Part shown: in pieces, positions 43,584 through 53,223 of the stretch
Numbering within the stretch: the first letter of the stretch is position 1
How the letters are laid out: the number at the start of each line of letters is the position of its first letter
From: Butyrivibrio sp.
GTDB lineage: Bacteria; Bacillota_A; Clostridia; Lachnospirales; Lachnospiraceae
Direction: 5' to 3'
Assembly (NCBI GenBank): GCA_024690635.1
Contig: JAILOW010000046.1
Span: 32,390-96,389, forward strand
DNA: 64,000 bases
Made by a program: the position numbers and the translations under genes
The notes under the pieces: model-generated
Told to the model about the DNA's origin: nothing
Database searches by the model: none
The model's input: only the letters and a program-made list of their open reading frames with translations

Positions 43584-45338
43584 ATGCGAAAGATTTACAA
43601 GAAACTGATGGTGCTTCTTGATAAGAAGCAAAAAAGGCAGATGGTGGGCATTGTTATACTGATGCTTATCGGAGGCGTACTTGAATCCCTGGGAATTGCA
43701 ATGATAGCACCTGTTATGCAAGTTGTCATTGATCCCAAGCAGGTGGAAGAAAGCAAGGCATTGTCCTTTATATATAATCTGTTTAATCTTACCAGCGCTA
43801 CGCAGCTTGCCATTGTCATAATGGTGGCACTTATACTTGTATTTGTTATTAAGAATATCTTTTTATACTTCATGAATGTGGTTCAGCTTCGCTTTGTATA
43901 TACCAACCAGTTTGCCACATCCAGAAGGATGATGATCAACTTCATGTTAAGGCCCTACGAGTATTACTTAAATGCCGACACCAGCGTTATCCAGAGAAAC
44001 ATAACATCTGATGTTAATAATATGTACGGTCTTATCCTGAGTTGCCTTCAGCTGATAAGTGAGATAATCGTCTTTATCTGCCTTGTTGGAATCCTTTTAA
44101 GTCAGGATGCAAAGATGACACTTACCATTGCAGCACTTTTAGTGGTTGTGCTTCTTGTGATCAAGTACTTTATCAAGCCTGTCATGGTAAAGGCCGGACA
44201 GGAAAACCAGGACTATTACAGCGGACTTTATAAATGGATAGATGAATCCGTTACCGGAATAAAAGAGATCAAGATAGCCAATAAGGAAAACTACTTTATC
44301 AACGGCTATGCTGATTGCGGAGCGGGTTACGTAAATGCTGTTCAAAAGTACAGTCTTTACAATTCAACTCCAAGGCTCCTTATCGAAACAATAGCAATTG
44401 CCGGCATGATAGGATATATGCTTATGGTTATGGCAACGGGTACAAGCCTTACAAGGCTTCTTCCCCAGCTTACGGTCCTTGCCGCAGCTGCTGCAAGACT
44501 TCTTCCAAGCGCCAACAGGATAAACAATTACCTTACATCCATAGCTTATTTTGAGCCGTTCCTTATGAATGTTAGTGACAATCTTCAGACAGAGATACAT
44601 GACAGCAAGATTTCCTACAACGGCGACGATTACAGAGGAAAAGTCACGGTAGAAAAGCTTCCCATAAAAAAGAGCATCTTCATGGAGGGCATAACCTACA
44701 AATACCCGGGAACAGACAAGCTTATCCTTGATAAAGCGGATATGGAGATTCCTGTGGGCAAGTCAGTGGGAATCGTGGGAACTTCCGGAGCCGGCAAGAC
44801 TACCATCGTGGATGTAATGCTGGGACTATTAAAGCCCGAAGCCGGCAGAATCCTTGCGGACGGCGTGGATGTAACCACCAACTACCCCGGCTGGCTTAAA
44901 AATATAGGCTACATTCCACAGACTATTTTCATGGTGGACTCCACCATCAGAAAGAATGTGGCATTTGGCTATGCCGATGATGAAATTGATGACAACAAAG
45001 TATGGCAGGCTCTTAAAGAGGCGGCTCTTGATGAGTTTGTTAAGTCTTTGCCCGAAGGCCTTGATACCAGGATCGGAGAGAGGGGAATCAGGCTTTCCGG
45101 AGGACAGAGACAGAGGATCGGTATCGCAAGGGCTCTTTTCGAGGATCCTGAGGTACTGGTACTTGATGAAGCTACATCAGCTCTTGATAACGAGACAGAG
45201 GCAGCTATTATGGATTCCATAAACAGACTGCACGGCAGAAAGACGCTTGTGATCATTGCTCACAGGCTTCAGACCATAGAAAAGTGTGATATGGTCTACA
45301 GTATTGGGGACGGAAAGGCTGTTATTTCCAGAAAATAA
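43584..45338 (+). CDS. MsbA/PglK-type ABC exporter (lipid-linked glycan flippase candidate)
   Basis: A 584-residue half-transporter: six membrane helices in residues 15-330 and a C-terminal ATPase with GTSGAGKTTIVD (Walker A, about 399), the Q-loop IGYIPQTIFM, signature LSGGQRQRIGIA (about 503), Walker B VLVLDEATSALD and the IAHRL switch. Homodimers of this type flip lipid-linked sugars (PglK, WlaB) or export lipids and peptides. No Wzx flippase is recognised in the window, so this may do that job for the pse-containing glycan. AAGGAAAGAG precedes ATG 43584. Confidence 0.85.
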   Translation: MRKIYKKLMVLLDKKQKRQMVGIVILMLIGGVLESLGIAMIAPVMQVVIDPKQVEESKALSFIYNLFNLTSATQLAIVIMVALILVFVIKNIFLYFMNVVQLRFVYTNQFATSRRMMINFMLRPYEYYLNADTSVIQRNITSDVNNMYGLILSCLQLISEIIVFICLVGILLSQDAKMTLTIAALLVVVLLVIKYFIKPVMVKAGQENQDYYSGLYKWIDESVTGIKEIKIANKENYFINGYADCGAGYVNAVQKYSLYNSTPRLLIETIAIAGMIGYMLMVMATGTSLTRLLPQLTVLAAAAARLLPSANRINNYLTSIAYFEPFLMNVSDNLQTEIHDSKISYNGDDYRGKVTVEKLPIKKSIFMEGITYKYPGTDKLILDKADMEIPVGKSVGIVGTSGAGKTTIVDVMLGLLKPEAGRILADGVDVTTNYPGWLKNIGYIPQTIFMVDSTIRKNVAFGYADDEIDDNKVWQALKEAALDEFVKSLPEGLDTRIGERGIRLSGGQRQRIGIARALFEDPEVLVLDEATSALDNETEAAIMDSINRLHGRKTLVIIAHRLQTIEKCDMVYSIGDGKAVISRK

Positions 45339-45358
45339 ATTGGGGTTTGGGAGGAAGT

Positions 45359-46495
45359 ATGAACAGCACTGAAGGTATTACAGCAAAAAAGAGAAATGCA
45401 AACTTTGAACTGCTGCGCATAGTCGCAATGTTCATGATCATAACACTTCATTACAACGGGTACGCAGATACACTCCTTCATTTGGGAGTGCCTGCTTCTT
45501 CCGTTGAGGTTTATGCAACTATTCTGGAGTCCTTTTGTATAGCGGGGCTCAATGTTTATTTGCTCATCAGCGGATATTTCCTTTCAGGATCGCGTATGAA
45601 GATATCAAGGCTTCTTCAGCTTATTGCGCAGGTGTATTTCTACACTGTCCTTATTTCCGCTGCTCTTATGATCGCCGGAACCTATTCCATGTATGCCGGT
45701 AATTCCCTTTACAAGACAATTCAATATATGTTTCCCATATCTTCGGAGCATTACTGGTTTGTTACGGCTTACGTTATCATGTACGCCCTTTCGCCTGTAA
45801 TGAACGCTGCAATAGAAAAGCTTTCCAGAAAACAGATGAAGACGGTTATCCTTCTGCTTCTTTTGTGGTTCTGCTTTATAAAGAGCTTTGTTCCAGTTAT
45901 GTTTGTTACCGACAAAGCGGGATATGACTACGGATGGTTTATCTGCCTGTATCTTATAGCAGCATATATCAGGAAATACGATGTTAAGATGTTCTACAAT
46001 GCAAAGAACAGTGCGGTGGTATTTCTTGTATCAGGAGCTGTAAATACTGCCCTTAGCCTTCTTTTACACTATATCAATCTGAAAAGAGGCGGTTTTATTT
46101 ACTATTCACAGGTGCCTACCCACTATAACTTCTTCTTTACTCTGATGGGATCACTTGGTCTGTTCTCCTTCTTCAGATACTACAGGGTAAAAGAAAATAA
46201 GATTGCAGATGTTATTAGATTTGTTGGACCTCTTACTTTCGGCGTGTATCTGCTTCATATGCATATTGAGATCAGAGACCGCTGGATAGAGTGGATCGGC
46301 CATATTATCGGTGAGGTTCCTCTTTACAGCATTCCCGGATACGCGCTTCACCTTGCTGCGTCAATCATCATTATTTTCGCGGCGGGCATATTTGTTGACT
46401 TTATCAGAAAGACTGTCTTTGATTTTGTGGGAAGAGTCCTTCACGATACATGGCTCTTTAAAAAGATAAGAGAATGGGATGAGAGCTTATGCTAA
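45359..46495 (+). CDS. Membrane acyltransferase family 3 (OafA/WecH-like)
   Basis: A 378-residue protein with about ten hydrophobic segments. NFELLRIVAMFMIITLHYNG (about 12-31), with the conserved histidine after the first helix, and FCIAGLNVYLLISGYFLSGS (about 60-79) are characteristic of acyltransferase_3 proteins that O-acetylate extracytoplasmic or lipid-linked glycans; GVYLLHMHIE near the C-terminus fits too. ATG 45359 follows GGGAGGA; an in-frame TTG (45347) is upstream. It overlaps the next gene by 7 bp. Confidence 0.85.
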   Translation: MNSTEGITAKKRNANFELLRIVAMFMIITLHYNGYADTLLHLGVPASSVEVYATILESFCIAGLNVYLLISGYFLSGSRMKISRLLQLIAQVYFYTVLISAALMIAGTYSMYAGNSLYKTIQYMFPISSEHYWFVTAYVIMYALSPVMNAAIEKLSRKQMKTVILLLLLWFCFIKSFVPVMFVTDKAGYDYGWFICLYLIAAYIRKYDVKMFYNAKNSAVVFLVSGAVNTALSLLLHYINLKRGGFIYYSQVPTHYNFFFTLMGSLGLFSFFRYYRVKENKIADVIRFVGPLTFGVYLLHMHIEIRDRWIEWIGHIIGEVPLYSIPGYALHLAASIIIIFAAGIFVDFIRKTVFDFVGRVLHDTWLFKKIREWDESLC

Positions 46496-48249
46496 ATAAT
46501 ATCAGGAGCTATTTTTACAAGTTCAAAAGATTTCAGTCCCCTCTCGAAAAGTATGTGTTCCCCATAATACTGCTTTTGTTCCCACTTGCGGGAGTGAACG
46601 CGGGACTCGATATCACCGATGTCACCTACAACATGGCTAACTTCAGATTCATGGAACTGATAGATCCCATGTGGATACTGTCAACTTATGTGGGTAACAG
46701 TCTGGGATACCTTATTATGAAACTTCCGGGAGCAGGCTCCCTTCTTGGATTTGGCATATACTGCAGCTTTCTTTTCGGCGCAGTTATGCTGGTTGTGTAC
46801 TATGTCCTTCAAAAGTTCATGCCAGGCTGGATGATCTTTCTGGGTCTCTTAATGGCGGAAGGCCTTAGCTGGTGCCCGAGAGTTATCATGTACAACTACT
46901 GCACCTATTATCTGATGACCTTTGGGGCGCTTTTCCTTTTGGCGGGAATTTTTGCCATGGAGAGGCAGAACCTCTATCTGTTCTTGGCAGGTGTGTGCCT
47001 TGGCATGAACGTAATGGTGAGATTTCCGAATGTCACCCAGTCCATGCTTATCCTTGTTCTTTGGTTTTACGGAGCTGTTGCAAAGGAAAAGTTCCGGGAG
47101 ATAGTTAAAGAGACTTTGGTCTGTATCGGAGGATATGCAACAGGTTTTGCAATACCGCTTGTTTTTATATCCATCACCTACGGCCCTACGGCTTACTTTG
47201 ATATGATAGGGAACCTTTTTGGAATGACCAAGGGGGCTTCGGACTATACAGCAGGCGTAATGGTGGCTTCCATTATGGAAGCGTACCTTACCACAGGCAG
47301 ACATATGCTTATTATGATCCCATGTATAATGGCAGGCATTATCATGTTCCTTTTTGCAAAGGGAAAATATGTGCCGGTCAAAAAGATACTTTACATATTG
47401 GGACTTCTGATTCTCGTAAGATACTACTTTGCATCGGGAGTATTCACACGTAACTATTATTACTACGATTCCATATTCCAGGCAGCAATGATGTTTGTGA
47501 TAATAACACTGGTTATTTCAATCATAGCCTCCTTTGGAATATTGAACGGCAGCAAACAGGAACAGACTTTGGGATTTCTTTTGGTGATGATCATTTTGAT
47601 CACTCCCCTTGGCAGCAACAACTATACATTCCCCATCATAAACAATCTTTACCTTGTGGCCCCCATAGGACTCTGGCTTTTGAGAAGGCTTATGCAAAGG
47701 CTCGGTGAAGGGGATCATAACTTCCCGTGGCAGGCAATGGTTACAACTGTTATTATTGTATGCCTCATTCAGGGCGCTTTATTCAGATTCAACTTTTCAT
47801 TTGTTGACGGCGCCGATGGCACTAAAAGGGACACAAAAGTCACCTTTATGGAAAAAGGAAACGGTCTTGTAACCACAAAGAGCAATGCGGACAGCCTTAA
47901 TGAACTTAGTAGCTTTCTTAGAGACAACGGCCTGTACGGCGAACCTGCGATCTTTTTTGGTTCTGTTCCGGGGCTTTCCTATTTCTTTGATATGGAGCCT
48001 TCCATAGACACGGTGTGGCCTGACCTTGACAGCTATACCACTGAGCACTTTGATGCAGAGATGAGCAGGCTTTCAGGTAGCGATGATCCCGAGCCCACCG
48101 TCATAGTAGGCTTTGATTCTACCGGCAGTTCCAGTTACAATTACAAATATGATATTTTATTGGACTATATAGCAAATCACGACTATAATAAAGTTTTCGA
48201 GAGTGACCGCTTTACTGTTTATTGTGGCGGTATTGAAAGTGAGGAGTAA
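46489..48249 (+). CDS. Polytopic membrane protein, GT-C-like
   Basis: A 586-residue protein with about eleven hydrophobic segments and a soluble extracytoplasmic C-terminal domain (about 455-586). The first outer loop carries LDITDVTYNMANFRF (about 42-56), an acidic motif placed as in GT-C glycosyltransferases. I do not recognise the family by name. GtrA and, later, a GtrB-like gene follow, which together would supply and flip a polyprenyl-phosphate sugar; this supports but does not prove a transferase role. Confidence 0.65.
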   Translation: MLNNIRSYFYKFKRFQSPLEKYVFPIILLLFPLAGVNAGLDITDVTYNMANFRFMELIDPMWILSTYVGNSLGYLIMKLPGAGSLLGFGIYCSFLFGAVMLVVYYVLQKFMPGWMIFLGLLMAEGLSWCPRVIMYNYCTYYLMTFGALFLLAGIFAMERQNLYLFLAGVCLGMNVMVRFPNVTQSMLILVLWFYGAVAKEKFREIVKETLVCIGGYATGFAIPLVFISITYGPTAYFDMIGNLFGMTKGASDYTAGVMVASIMEAYLTTGRHMLIMIPCIMAGIIMFLFAKGKYVPVKKILYILGLLILVRYYFASGVFTRNYYYYDSIFQAAMMFVIITLVISIIASFGILNGSKQEQTLGFLLVMIILITPLGSNNYTFPIINNLYLVAPIGLWLLRRLMQRLGEGDHNFPWQAMVTTVIIVCLIQGALFRFNFSFVDGADGTKRDTKVTFMEKGNGLVTTKSNADSLNELSSFLRDNGLYGEPAIFFGSVPGLSYFFDMEPSIDTVWPDLDSYTTEHFDAEMSRLSGSDDPEPTVIVGFDSTGSSSYNYKYDILLDYIANHDYNKVFESDRFTVYCGGIESEE

Positions 48250-48252
48250 AAT

Positions 48253-48726
48253 ATGAAGGCTTTTTGGGATAAACATCCCCTTTTGTATCAGATCTTTAAA
48301 TTCGGAGTAGTAGGTTTTGCCTGCTTCTTCATAGACTACCTTGTGGGTCTTGTGGCGATGAACATCATTGTTTTCATTGCCGGCAGGGAATACTTTGAAG
48401 CGGCATCGGTTATCGGCTCCGTTCTCGGATTCATTGTTTCTGTCATTGCAAACTACCTTCTCAGCTTTAAGTTTGTATTTGAGAGAAAAGAGGATCTGGA
48501 CAGAAGAGCGGAATTTGTTGCTTTTGTTGTTCTTTCCGTAATCGGAATGGGCATAAACAGCGGAATTATCTGGCTCGGCGTCAGCTATTTCTACAAGAAC
48601 ATCAGCTGGCTCAATGCTCATGTAGGCAACAGCCTTATGTATACCATAGCCAAGGTCGTGGCAACAGCCGTAGTTATGGTTTATAATTTCATAACAAGAA
48701 AGATATTCCTTGAGAAGAAAGACTGA
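48253..48726 (+). CDS. GtrA-family membrane protein (putative lipid-linked sugar flippase)
   Basis: A 157-residue four-helix membrane protein: FKFGVVGFACFFIDYLVGL (about 15-33), VIGSVLGFIVSVIANYLLSFKFVF (about 55-78), FVVLSVIGMGINSGIIWL and a final helix ending VVMVYNFITRKIFLE, the typical GtrA order. Family members are thought to move polyprenyl-phosphate sugars across the membrane. It lies between two GT-C-like genes (46489 and 49901), with a GtrB-like gene at 52282. Confidence 0.88.
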   Translation: MKAFWDKHPLLYQIFKFGVVGFACFFIDYLVGLVAMNIIVFIAGREYFEAASVIGSVLGFIVSVIANYLLSFKFVFERKEDLDRRAEFVAFVVLSVIGMGINSGIIWLGVSYFYKNISWLNAHVGNSLMYTIAKVVATAVVMVYNFITRKIFLEKKD

Positions 48727-48748
48727 TAAATCCTGAGAGGAGAACAAT

Positions 48749-49885
48749 ATGCGTATAAACTTTAATGTACCTCCCTACACGGGAAAAGAATTTGATTATA
48801 TTAAGGAATGCGTGGAAAATCAGAAGATATGCGGCGACGGCCCTTACACTGCAAAGTGTAATGAGTGGATCGAGAAAAAGACCGGCGTAAAGAAGGCTCT
48901 TTTGACCACATCCTGCACACATGCTACCGAGCTTTCCGCCATCCTTATGGATATAAGAGAAGGCGACGAAGTGATCATGCCTTCCTTTACCTTTGTTTCC
49001 ACCGCCAATGCATTTGTACTGCGCGGAGCAAAAGTTGTTTTCGTGGATATCAGACCTGATACCATGAATCTTGATGAGAACCTTATCGAGCAGGCAATCA
49101 CACCAAAGACAAGAGCCATCGTTCCGGTTCACTACGCAGGTGTGGGCTGTGAGATGGATACCATTATGGATATCGCAAAGCGTCACAACCTCTACGTTGT
49201 GGAGGATGCTGCCCAGGGCGTTATGTCCACATACAAGGGCAAGGCACTTGGAGCCATCGGCGACTTTGGTAACTACAGCTTCCACGAGACCAAGAACTAC
49301 AGTATGGGTGAGGGCGGAGCTCTTCTGATGAAGGATGAGACCTTCAATGATGAGGCTATCATCATCAGAGAAAAAGGAACCAACAGAACCCTCTACCAGC
49401 TTGGTAAAGTTGACAAATACAGCTGGATCATGCCCGGTTCATCATACCTTCCAAGTGATATGAACGCTGCTTACCTCTATGCGCAGCTTCAGATGGCAGA
49501 TGAGATCAATGATGCCAGAATGGATCACTGGAACAGATACTATCAGGCACTTCTTCCTCTCAAGGAAAAAGGACTTATCGAACTTCCTTATGTTCCTTCC
49601 GAGTGCGTGCACAATGCCCATATGTTCTACATTAAATGTAAGGACTTCGAAGAGAGACAGGGACTTATTAATCACCTTAAATCCAACGACATTCTTCCTG
49701 CTTCTCATTACATACCTCTTCACTCTTCCAAGGCAGGAGTTAAGTACAGTGAGTTCAGGGGAGAGGACAGATATACAACAAAAGAAAGTGAGAGACTCCT
49801 TCGTCTTCCTATGTATTACAAACTTACGGATGAGGACCTTGATGAAGTGGTTATGAGGGTCAAGGAGTACTACAAATTTACTTAA
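48749..49885 (+). CDS. wecE: dTDP-4-amino-4,6-dideoxygalactose transaminase
   Basis: PLP-dependent DegT-family enzyme aminating dTDP-4-keto-6-deoxyglucose to dTDP-4-amino-4,6-dideoxy-D-galactose. It has 378 residues and matches enterobacterial WecE along its whole length: FNVPPYTGKEFDYI, KICGDGPYTAKC, EVIMPSFTFVSTANAFVLRG, IVPVHYAGVGCEMDTIM, DAAQGVMSTYKG, the PLP-lysine segment FHETKNYSMGEGG (Lys near 185), IREKGTNR and DRYTTKESERLLRLP. The dTDP-sugar substrate needs RmlA/RmlB, not present here. The GNAT enzyme two genes on could acetylate the product as WecD does. Confidence 0.92.
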   Translation: MRINFNVPPYTGKEFDYIKECVENQKICGDGPYTAKCNEWIEKKTGVKKALLTTSCTHATELSAILMDIREGDEVIMPSFTFVSTANAFVLRGAKVVFVDIRPDTMNLDENLIEQAITPKTRAIVPVHYAGVGCEMDTIMDIAKRHNLYVVEDAAQGVMSTYKGKALGAIGDFGNYSFHETKNYSMGEGGALLMKDETFNDEAIIIREKGTNRTLYQLGKVDKYSWIMPGSSYLPSDMNAAYLYAQLQMADEINDARMDHWNRYYQALLPLKEKGLIELPYVPSECVHNAHMFYIKCKDFEERQGLINHLKSNDILPASHYIPLHSSKAGVKYSEFRGEDRYTTKESERLLRLPMYYKLTDEDLDEVVMRVKEYYKFT

Positions 49886-49900
49886 CCGGGAGCAGATCCT

Positions 49901-51715
49901 ATGGAAAAGAAGCATCTTCGCAAAAGCTTCATAACAGCAGGCCTAATGACTCTTGCAATCATAGTTATTGCAGGATTTGCAGGTGACTACTATTTTGACT
50001 TAAACGATGATGTTGTAATGAAAGATATCCTGTCGGGAGCCTTTACGGGGACTCCCGCGGGACACAATATCCAGATGCTGTATCCTGTCAGTGCCTTTAT
50101 TTCTCTGTTTTACAGGGTTTTCAGAGGTGCGGACTGGTATGGCATCTTTTTATGTGTATGTCAGTATTTATGCGTGTTCATTCTGTTTTTTAGGACTCAC
50201 AGGATAATCAGGGATGTGTCTTTGCGTGTGGAAGCTCTGGCAATGGAGTTCTTTCTTGTGCTGGGAGTTGTGGGGACGCACCTTCTCTACATACAGTACA
50301 CCTACACCTGCGGCTTTTTGTCTGCAATAGCGGCATTTCTTATCATTACACACAAGGAAGAGGAAAAAAGAGATCTGATAACAGCTCTTTTGCTGATCAT
50401 ACTGGCATTTCTCATAAGAAGTGAGATGCTCCTTTTAACGCTTCCCATGGTGGGAGTTGCCATACTCATGAGATGGAGCCTTACAAGGCTTGATATATTA
50501 AAGAGCAGGGAAAAGGACATACCTGTTTCCGACTATGGCAAGAGAAAAGTTCTTTTCATGAGATACGTAAGATTCTGCATCATGATCCTGGCAGGGCTTG
50601 CTGTTTCTCAGATCCTTCACAATATCGCCTATTCACCGGCGGATTGGAAGGAGTTTAACAGGCTTTTTGACGCAAGAACAGAGCTCTACGATTTTCAGTA
50701 CATTCCGGACTATGAGGCCCACAGGGATTTCTATGAGAGTATAGGACTTTCCGAGAGCGAGCAGCAGCTTCTTATCAACTACAACTTCGGGCTTGATGAA
50801 GAGATAAATGCTGACACACTGGACGCTGTGGCAAAGTACGCAGCAGGCCTTAGAACCGATGAGATACCTCTTCCCACTCAGCTGATAAATGCCGTTCCGA
50901 GCTACATCTACAGGCTTTATCATGTGGCACCGCAAAAGAGCTATGAGTACCCCATGTCCGATTATCCCTGGAACATTATTGCAGGGGTCATGTATCTTGG
51001 CGTGCTGCTTGTATATCTTTTTACAAAAGAAAAAGGGAAAAAGCTTCCGGTAGTACTGCTTCTGGCTACGTTGTTTGCCTGCAGGAGCGTACTCTGGCTG
51101 TATATAATTGTCAGAGGAAGAGATCCTATCAGGATAACTCACCCTATGTACCTGGTGGAGATACTGATCCTCTTTGGACTTCTTTGCTACAGAGGACGTG
51201 ACCACCGCAGAAACCTTTTTATTCCAATTGTGATATCAGCCATCGTTGCGGTACTTTCTGTGCCGAATCAATACGAGATATGTGTGCAGGAGGCAGAGCA
51301 GAGAGCTCTTATGAGGTCTCACTACGATGCGCTTTATGACTATTTTGATGCAAACAGAGATAACTTCTATTTTGTGGATGTCTATACTTCTGTTTCCGTT
51401 GCGGATGCCATTGACTACAGTGAAGCTACATTCTCGGAAAAGATGTTTGACAGGGTGGACAACAGAGAAGCCAATCATGATCTGATGGGTGGCTGGGCTT
51501 CAAAGAGTCCTCTGACAGCCCAAAAATACGAGCTTCACGGTTTTGCTTCCATGCAGGATGCCCTGCTTTTGGATAATACATACTTTGTACAGCTGACTAC
51601 GGATGATATCCGCTGGATCACAGATTATTACAGTGAAAAGGGAATTGCCGTAAAAGCGGACAAGGTAGATGAAATAGCGGATGTGTTTGCGGTATATTCA
51701 CTGAATCTTGAGTGA
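49901..51715 (+). CDS. Polytopic membrane protein, GT-C-like
   Basis: A 604-residue protein with about ten hydrophobic segments. After the first helix the outer loop reads YYFDLNDDVVMKDILSG (about 27-43) with a DD pair and TGTPAGHN, a GT-C-like arrangement; the C-terminal 130 residues are soluble and extracytoplasmic. I do not recognise a named family. It sits between wecE and the GNAT gene, so it may transfer a 4-amino-4,6-dideoxygalactose-derived sugar from a lipid carrier; this is inference from position. Confidence 0.62.
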   Translation: MEKKHLRKSFITAGLMTLAIIVIAGFAGDYYFDLNDDVVMKDILSGAFTGTPAGHNIQMLYPVSAFISLFYRVFRGADWYGIFLCVCQYLCVFILFFRTHRIIRDVSLRVEALAMEFFLVLGVVGTHLLYIQYTYTCGFLSAIAAFLIITHKEEEKRDLITALLLIILAFLIRSEMLLLTLPMVGVAILMRWSLTRLDILKSREKDIPVSDYGKRKVLFMRYVRFCIMILAGLAVSQILHNIAYSPADWKEFNRLFDARTELYDFQYIPDYEAHRDFYESIGLSESEQQLLINYNFGLDEEINADTLDAVAKYAAGLRTDEIPLPTQLINAVPSYIYRLYHVAPQKSYEYPMSDYPWNIIAGVMYLGVLLVYLFTKEKGKKLPVVLLLATLFACRSVLWLYIIVRGRDPIRITHPMYLVEILILFGLLCYRGRDHRRNLFIPIVISAIVAVLSVPNQYEICVQEAEQRALMRSHYDALYDYFDANRDNFYFVDVYTSVSVADAIDYSEATFSEKMFDRVDNREANHDLMGGWASKSPLTAQKYELHGFASMQDALLLDNTYFVQLTTDDIRWITDYYSEKGIAVKADKVDEIADVFAVYSLNLE

Positions 51716-51736
51716 TGCCGGGAACGGAAAAAGTAT

Positions 51737-52270
51737 ATGGAAAGAACAGATATTGTAACGGAGTGCAAAGAGATATTTCTCCGCAAAATAACCGTAAAGG
51801 ATGCACCTCTTATCGTTAAGTGGAGAAATAATGAAAGAGTCCGGGAAAACTTCATATACAGAGAGAAATTCACTCTGGAAGGTCAGCTTCGCTGGCAGAA
51901 GACCATGGTGGACACAGGCAAAGTGGCGCAGTATATCATCTGCGAAAAGCCTGACGGCCGACCTGTGGGCAGTGTGTATTTCAGAGATATCGATCCTGTG
52001 GAAATGAGCGCGGAGTACGGCATCTTTATCGGTGAAGACGATGCTCTCGGAAAGGGCTACGGCAATATAACCGCTGTTCTTGCTACGGATTACGCAAAAG
52101 AGACTCTGAAGCTTAGAAGGGTCATCCTCCGTGTGTTCACAAGGAACCTTCCTGCGCTTAACAGCTACAAGAATGCCGGATTCCATGTGGTTTCTGAGCT
52201 TCCCGGTGTAGAGTGCAGTGATGGTCAAAAAGATGATATGATATTGATGGAAAAAAGTTTGTTTTCATGA
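51737..52270 (+). CDS. GNAT N-acetyltransferase, PseH- or WecD-like
   Basis: A 177-residue acetyl-CoA-dependent acetyltransferase of the RimJ/RimL-PseH type. It has EIFLRKITVKDAPLIVKWRNNERVRENF (outline, with the KWRN motif about 27-30), EYGIFIGEDDALGKGYGNI (the acetyl-CoA loop, about 93-111) and LRVFTRNLPALNSYKNAGF (about 134-152). The WRN motif is shared with PseH. Its nearest pathway neighbour is wecE, so it may acetylate dTDP-4-amino-4,6-dideoxygalactose; it could equally serve as PseH for the pse genes 10 kb upstream. Confidence 0.75.
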   Translation: MERTDIVTECKEIFLRKITVKDAPLIVKWRNNERVRENFIYREKFTLEGQLRWQKTMVDTGKVAQYIICEKPDGRPVGSVYFRDIDPVEMSAEYGIFIGEDDALGKGYGNITAVLATDYAKETLKLRRVILRVFTRNLPALNSYKNAGFHVVSELPGVECSDGQKDDMILMEKSLFS

Positions 52271-52281
52271 GAGGAACAAAT

Positions 52282-53223
52282 ATGTCAGAAAAACTCATAA
52301 GCTACGTGATCCCCTGCTACAGATCGGAGAGCACCCTGGAGAGCGTAATAAATGAAATAGATGAGACCCATAAAACGAAGCTTTCTTATAACTATGAGAT
52401 CATCCTTGTAAACGACGGATCTCCCGACAATACCTGGGAGACCATCTGCCGTCTTGCAAGGGAGAAAGACTATATCACAGGTATTAATTTTGCCAAGAAT
52501 TTTGGCCAGCACGCAGCGCTTATGGCAGGCCTTAATGCCTCAAAAGGAAACTACGTCATCTGCCTTGATGATGACGGTCAGACTCCTGCATGTGAGGCCG
52601 GAAAGCTTATAGAAGCCATTGAAAACGGAGCCGATGTGGCCTATGCAAGATATTCCAAAAAGCAGCACAGTCTTTTCAGAAATTTCGGCACAGCCATGAA
52701 CGAATGGATGGCAAGTGCAATGCTGGGTAAGCCCAAGGATCTTTTTGTATCCAGCTATTTCGCCGCAAGGCGTTTTGTGGTGGATGAGATGATAAAGTAC
52801 GAGAGCTCCTATCCCTATGTCATAGGCCTTGTACTCAGGACTACAAAAAATATAGTAAATGTGGATGTAAATCACAGAAAACGTGAGGTGGGCGAAAGCG
52901 GCTATACCTTTGGAAAGCTTCTTGCGCTCTGGATCAACGGCTTTACGGCCTTCAGCATAAAGCCCCTTAGGATCGCCACATTGTCCGGCAGCTTTTTTGC
53001 TATTCTCGGTTTTATATACGGAATCTACACCATAATCAAGAAATTCGTTAACCCCACGGTTCCCGTCGGATTTTCGGCACTTATGAGTGCGGTCATCTTT
53101 GTGGGCGGTATGCTGATGCTTATGCTTGGCATGGTTGGCGAATATCTTGGCAGGGTTTACATTTCCCAAAACAGGAATCCGCAGTATGTGATCAGGGAGA
53201 CCACAGAAGATGAAAAAGAATAA
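52282..53223 (+). CDS. GtrB/ArnC-like polyprenyl-phosphate glycosyltransferase (GT2)
   Basis: A 313-residue transferase with the GT-A core SYVIPCYRSESTLESVINEI (about 6-25), LVNDGSPDNTWE, NFAKNFGQHAALMAGL and CLDDDGQTPACE (about 94-105), then FAARRFVVDEM, and two C-terminal membrane helices (about 230-255 and 268-292). This matches ArnC/GtrB enzymes that make polyprenyl-phosphate sugars. ATG 52282 is placed six bases after GAGAGGA; ATG 52267, overlapping the GNAT stop, is an alternative. It overlaps the next gene by 14 bp. Confidence 0.87.
   Translation: MSEKLISYVIPCYRSESTLESVINEIDETHKTKLSYNYEIILVNDGSPDNTWETICRLAREKDYITGINFAKNFGQHAALMAGLNASKGNYVICLDDDGQTPACEAGKLIEAIENGADVAYARYSKKQHSLFRNFGTAMNEWMASAMLGKPKDLFVSSYFAARRFVVDEMIKYESSYPYVIGLVLRTTKNIVNVDVNHRKREVGESGYTFGKLLALWINGFTAFSIKPLRIATLSGSFFAILGFIYGIYTIIKKFVNPTVPVGFSALMSAVIFVGGMLMLMLGMVGEYLGRVYISQNRNPQYVIRETTEDEKE

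Noticed and set aside
48749..49885. Assignment of the DegT aminotransferase as PseC
   Set aside because: It matches WecE along its full length, including the N-terminal NVPPYTGKEFDYI and the C-terminal DRYTTKESERLLRLP.
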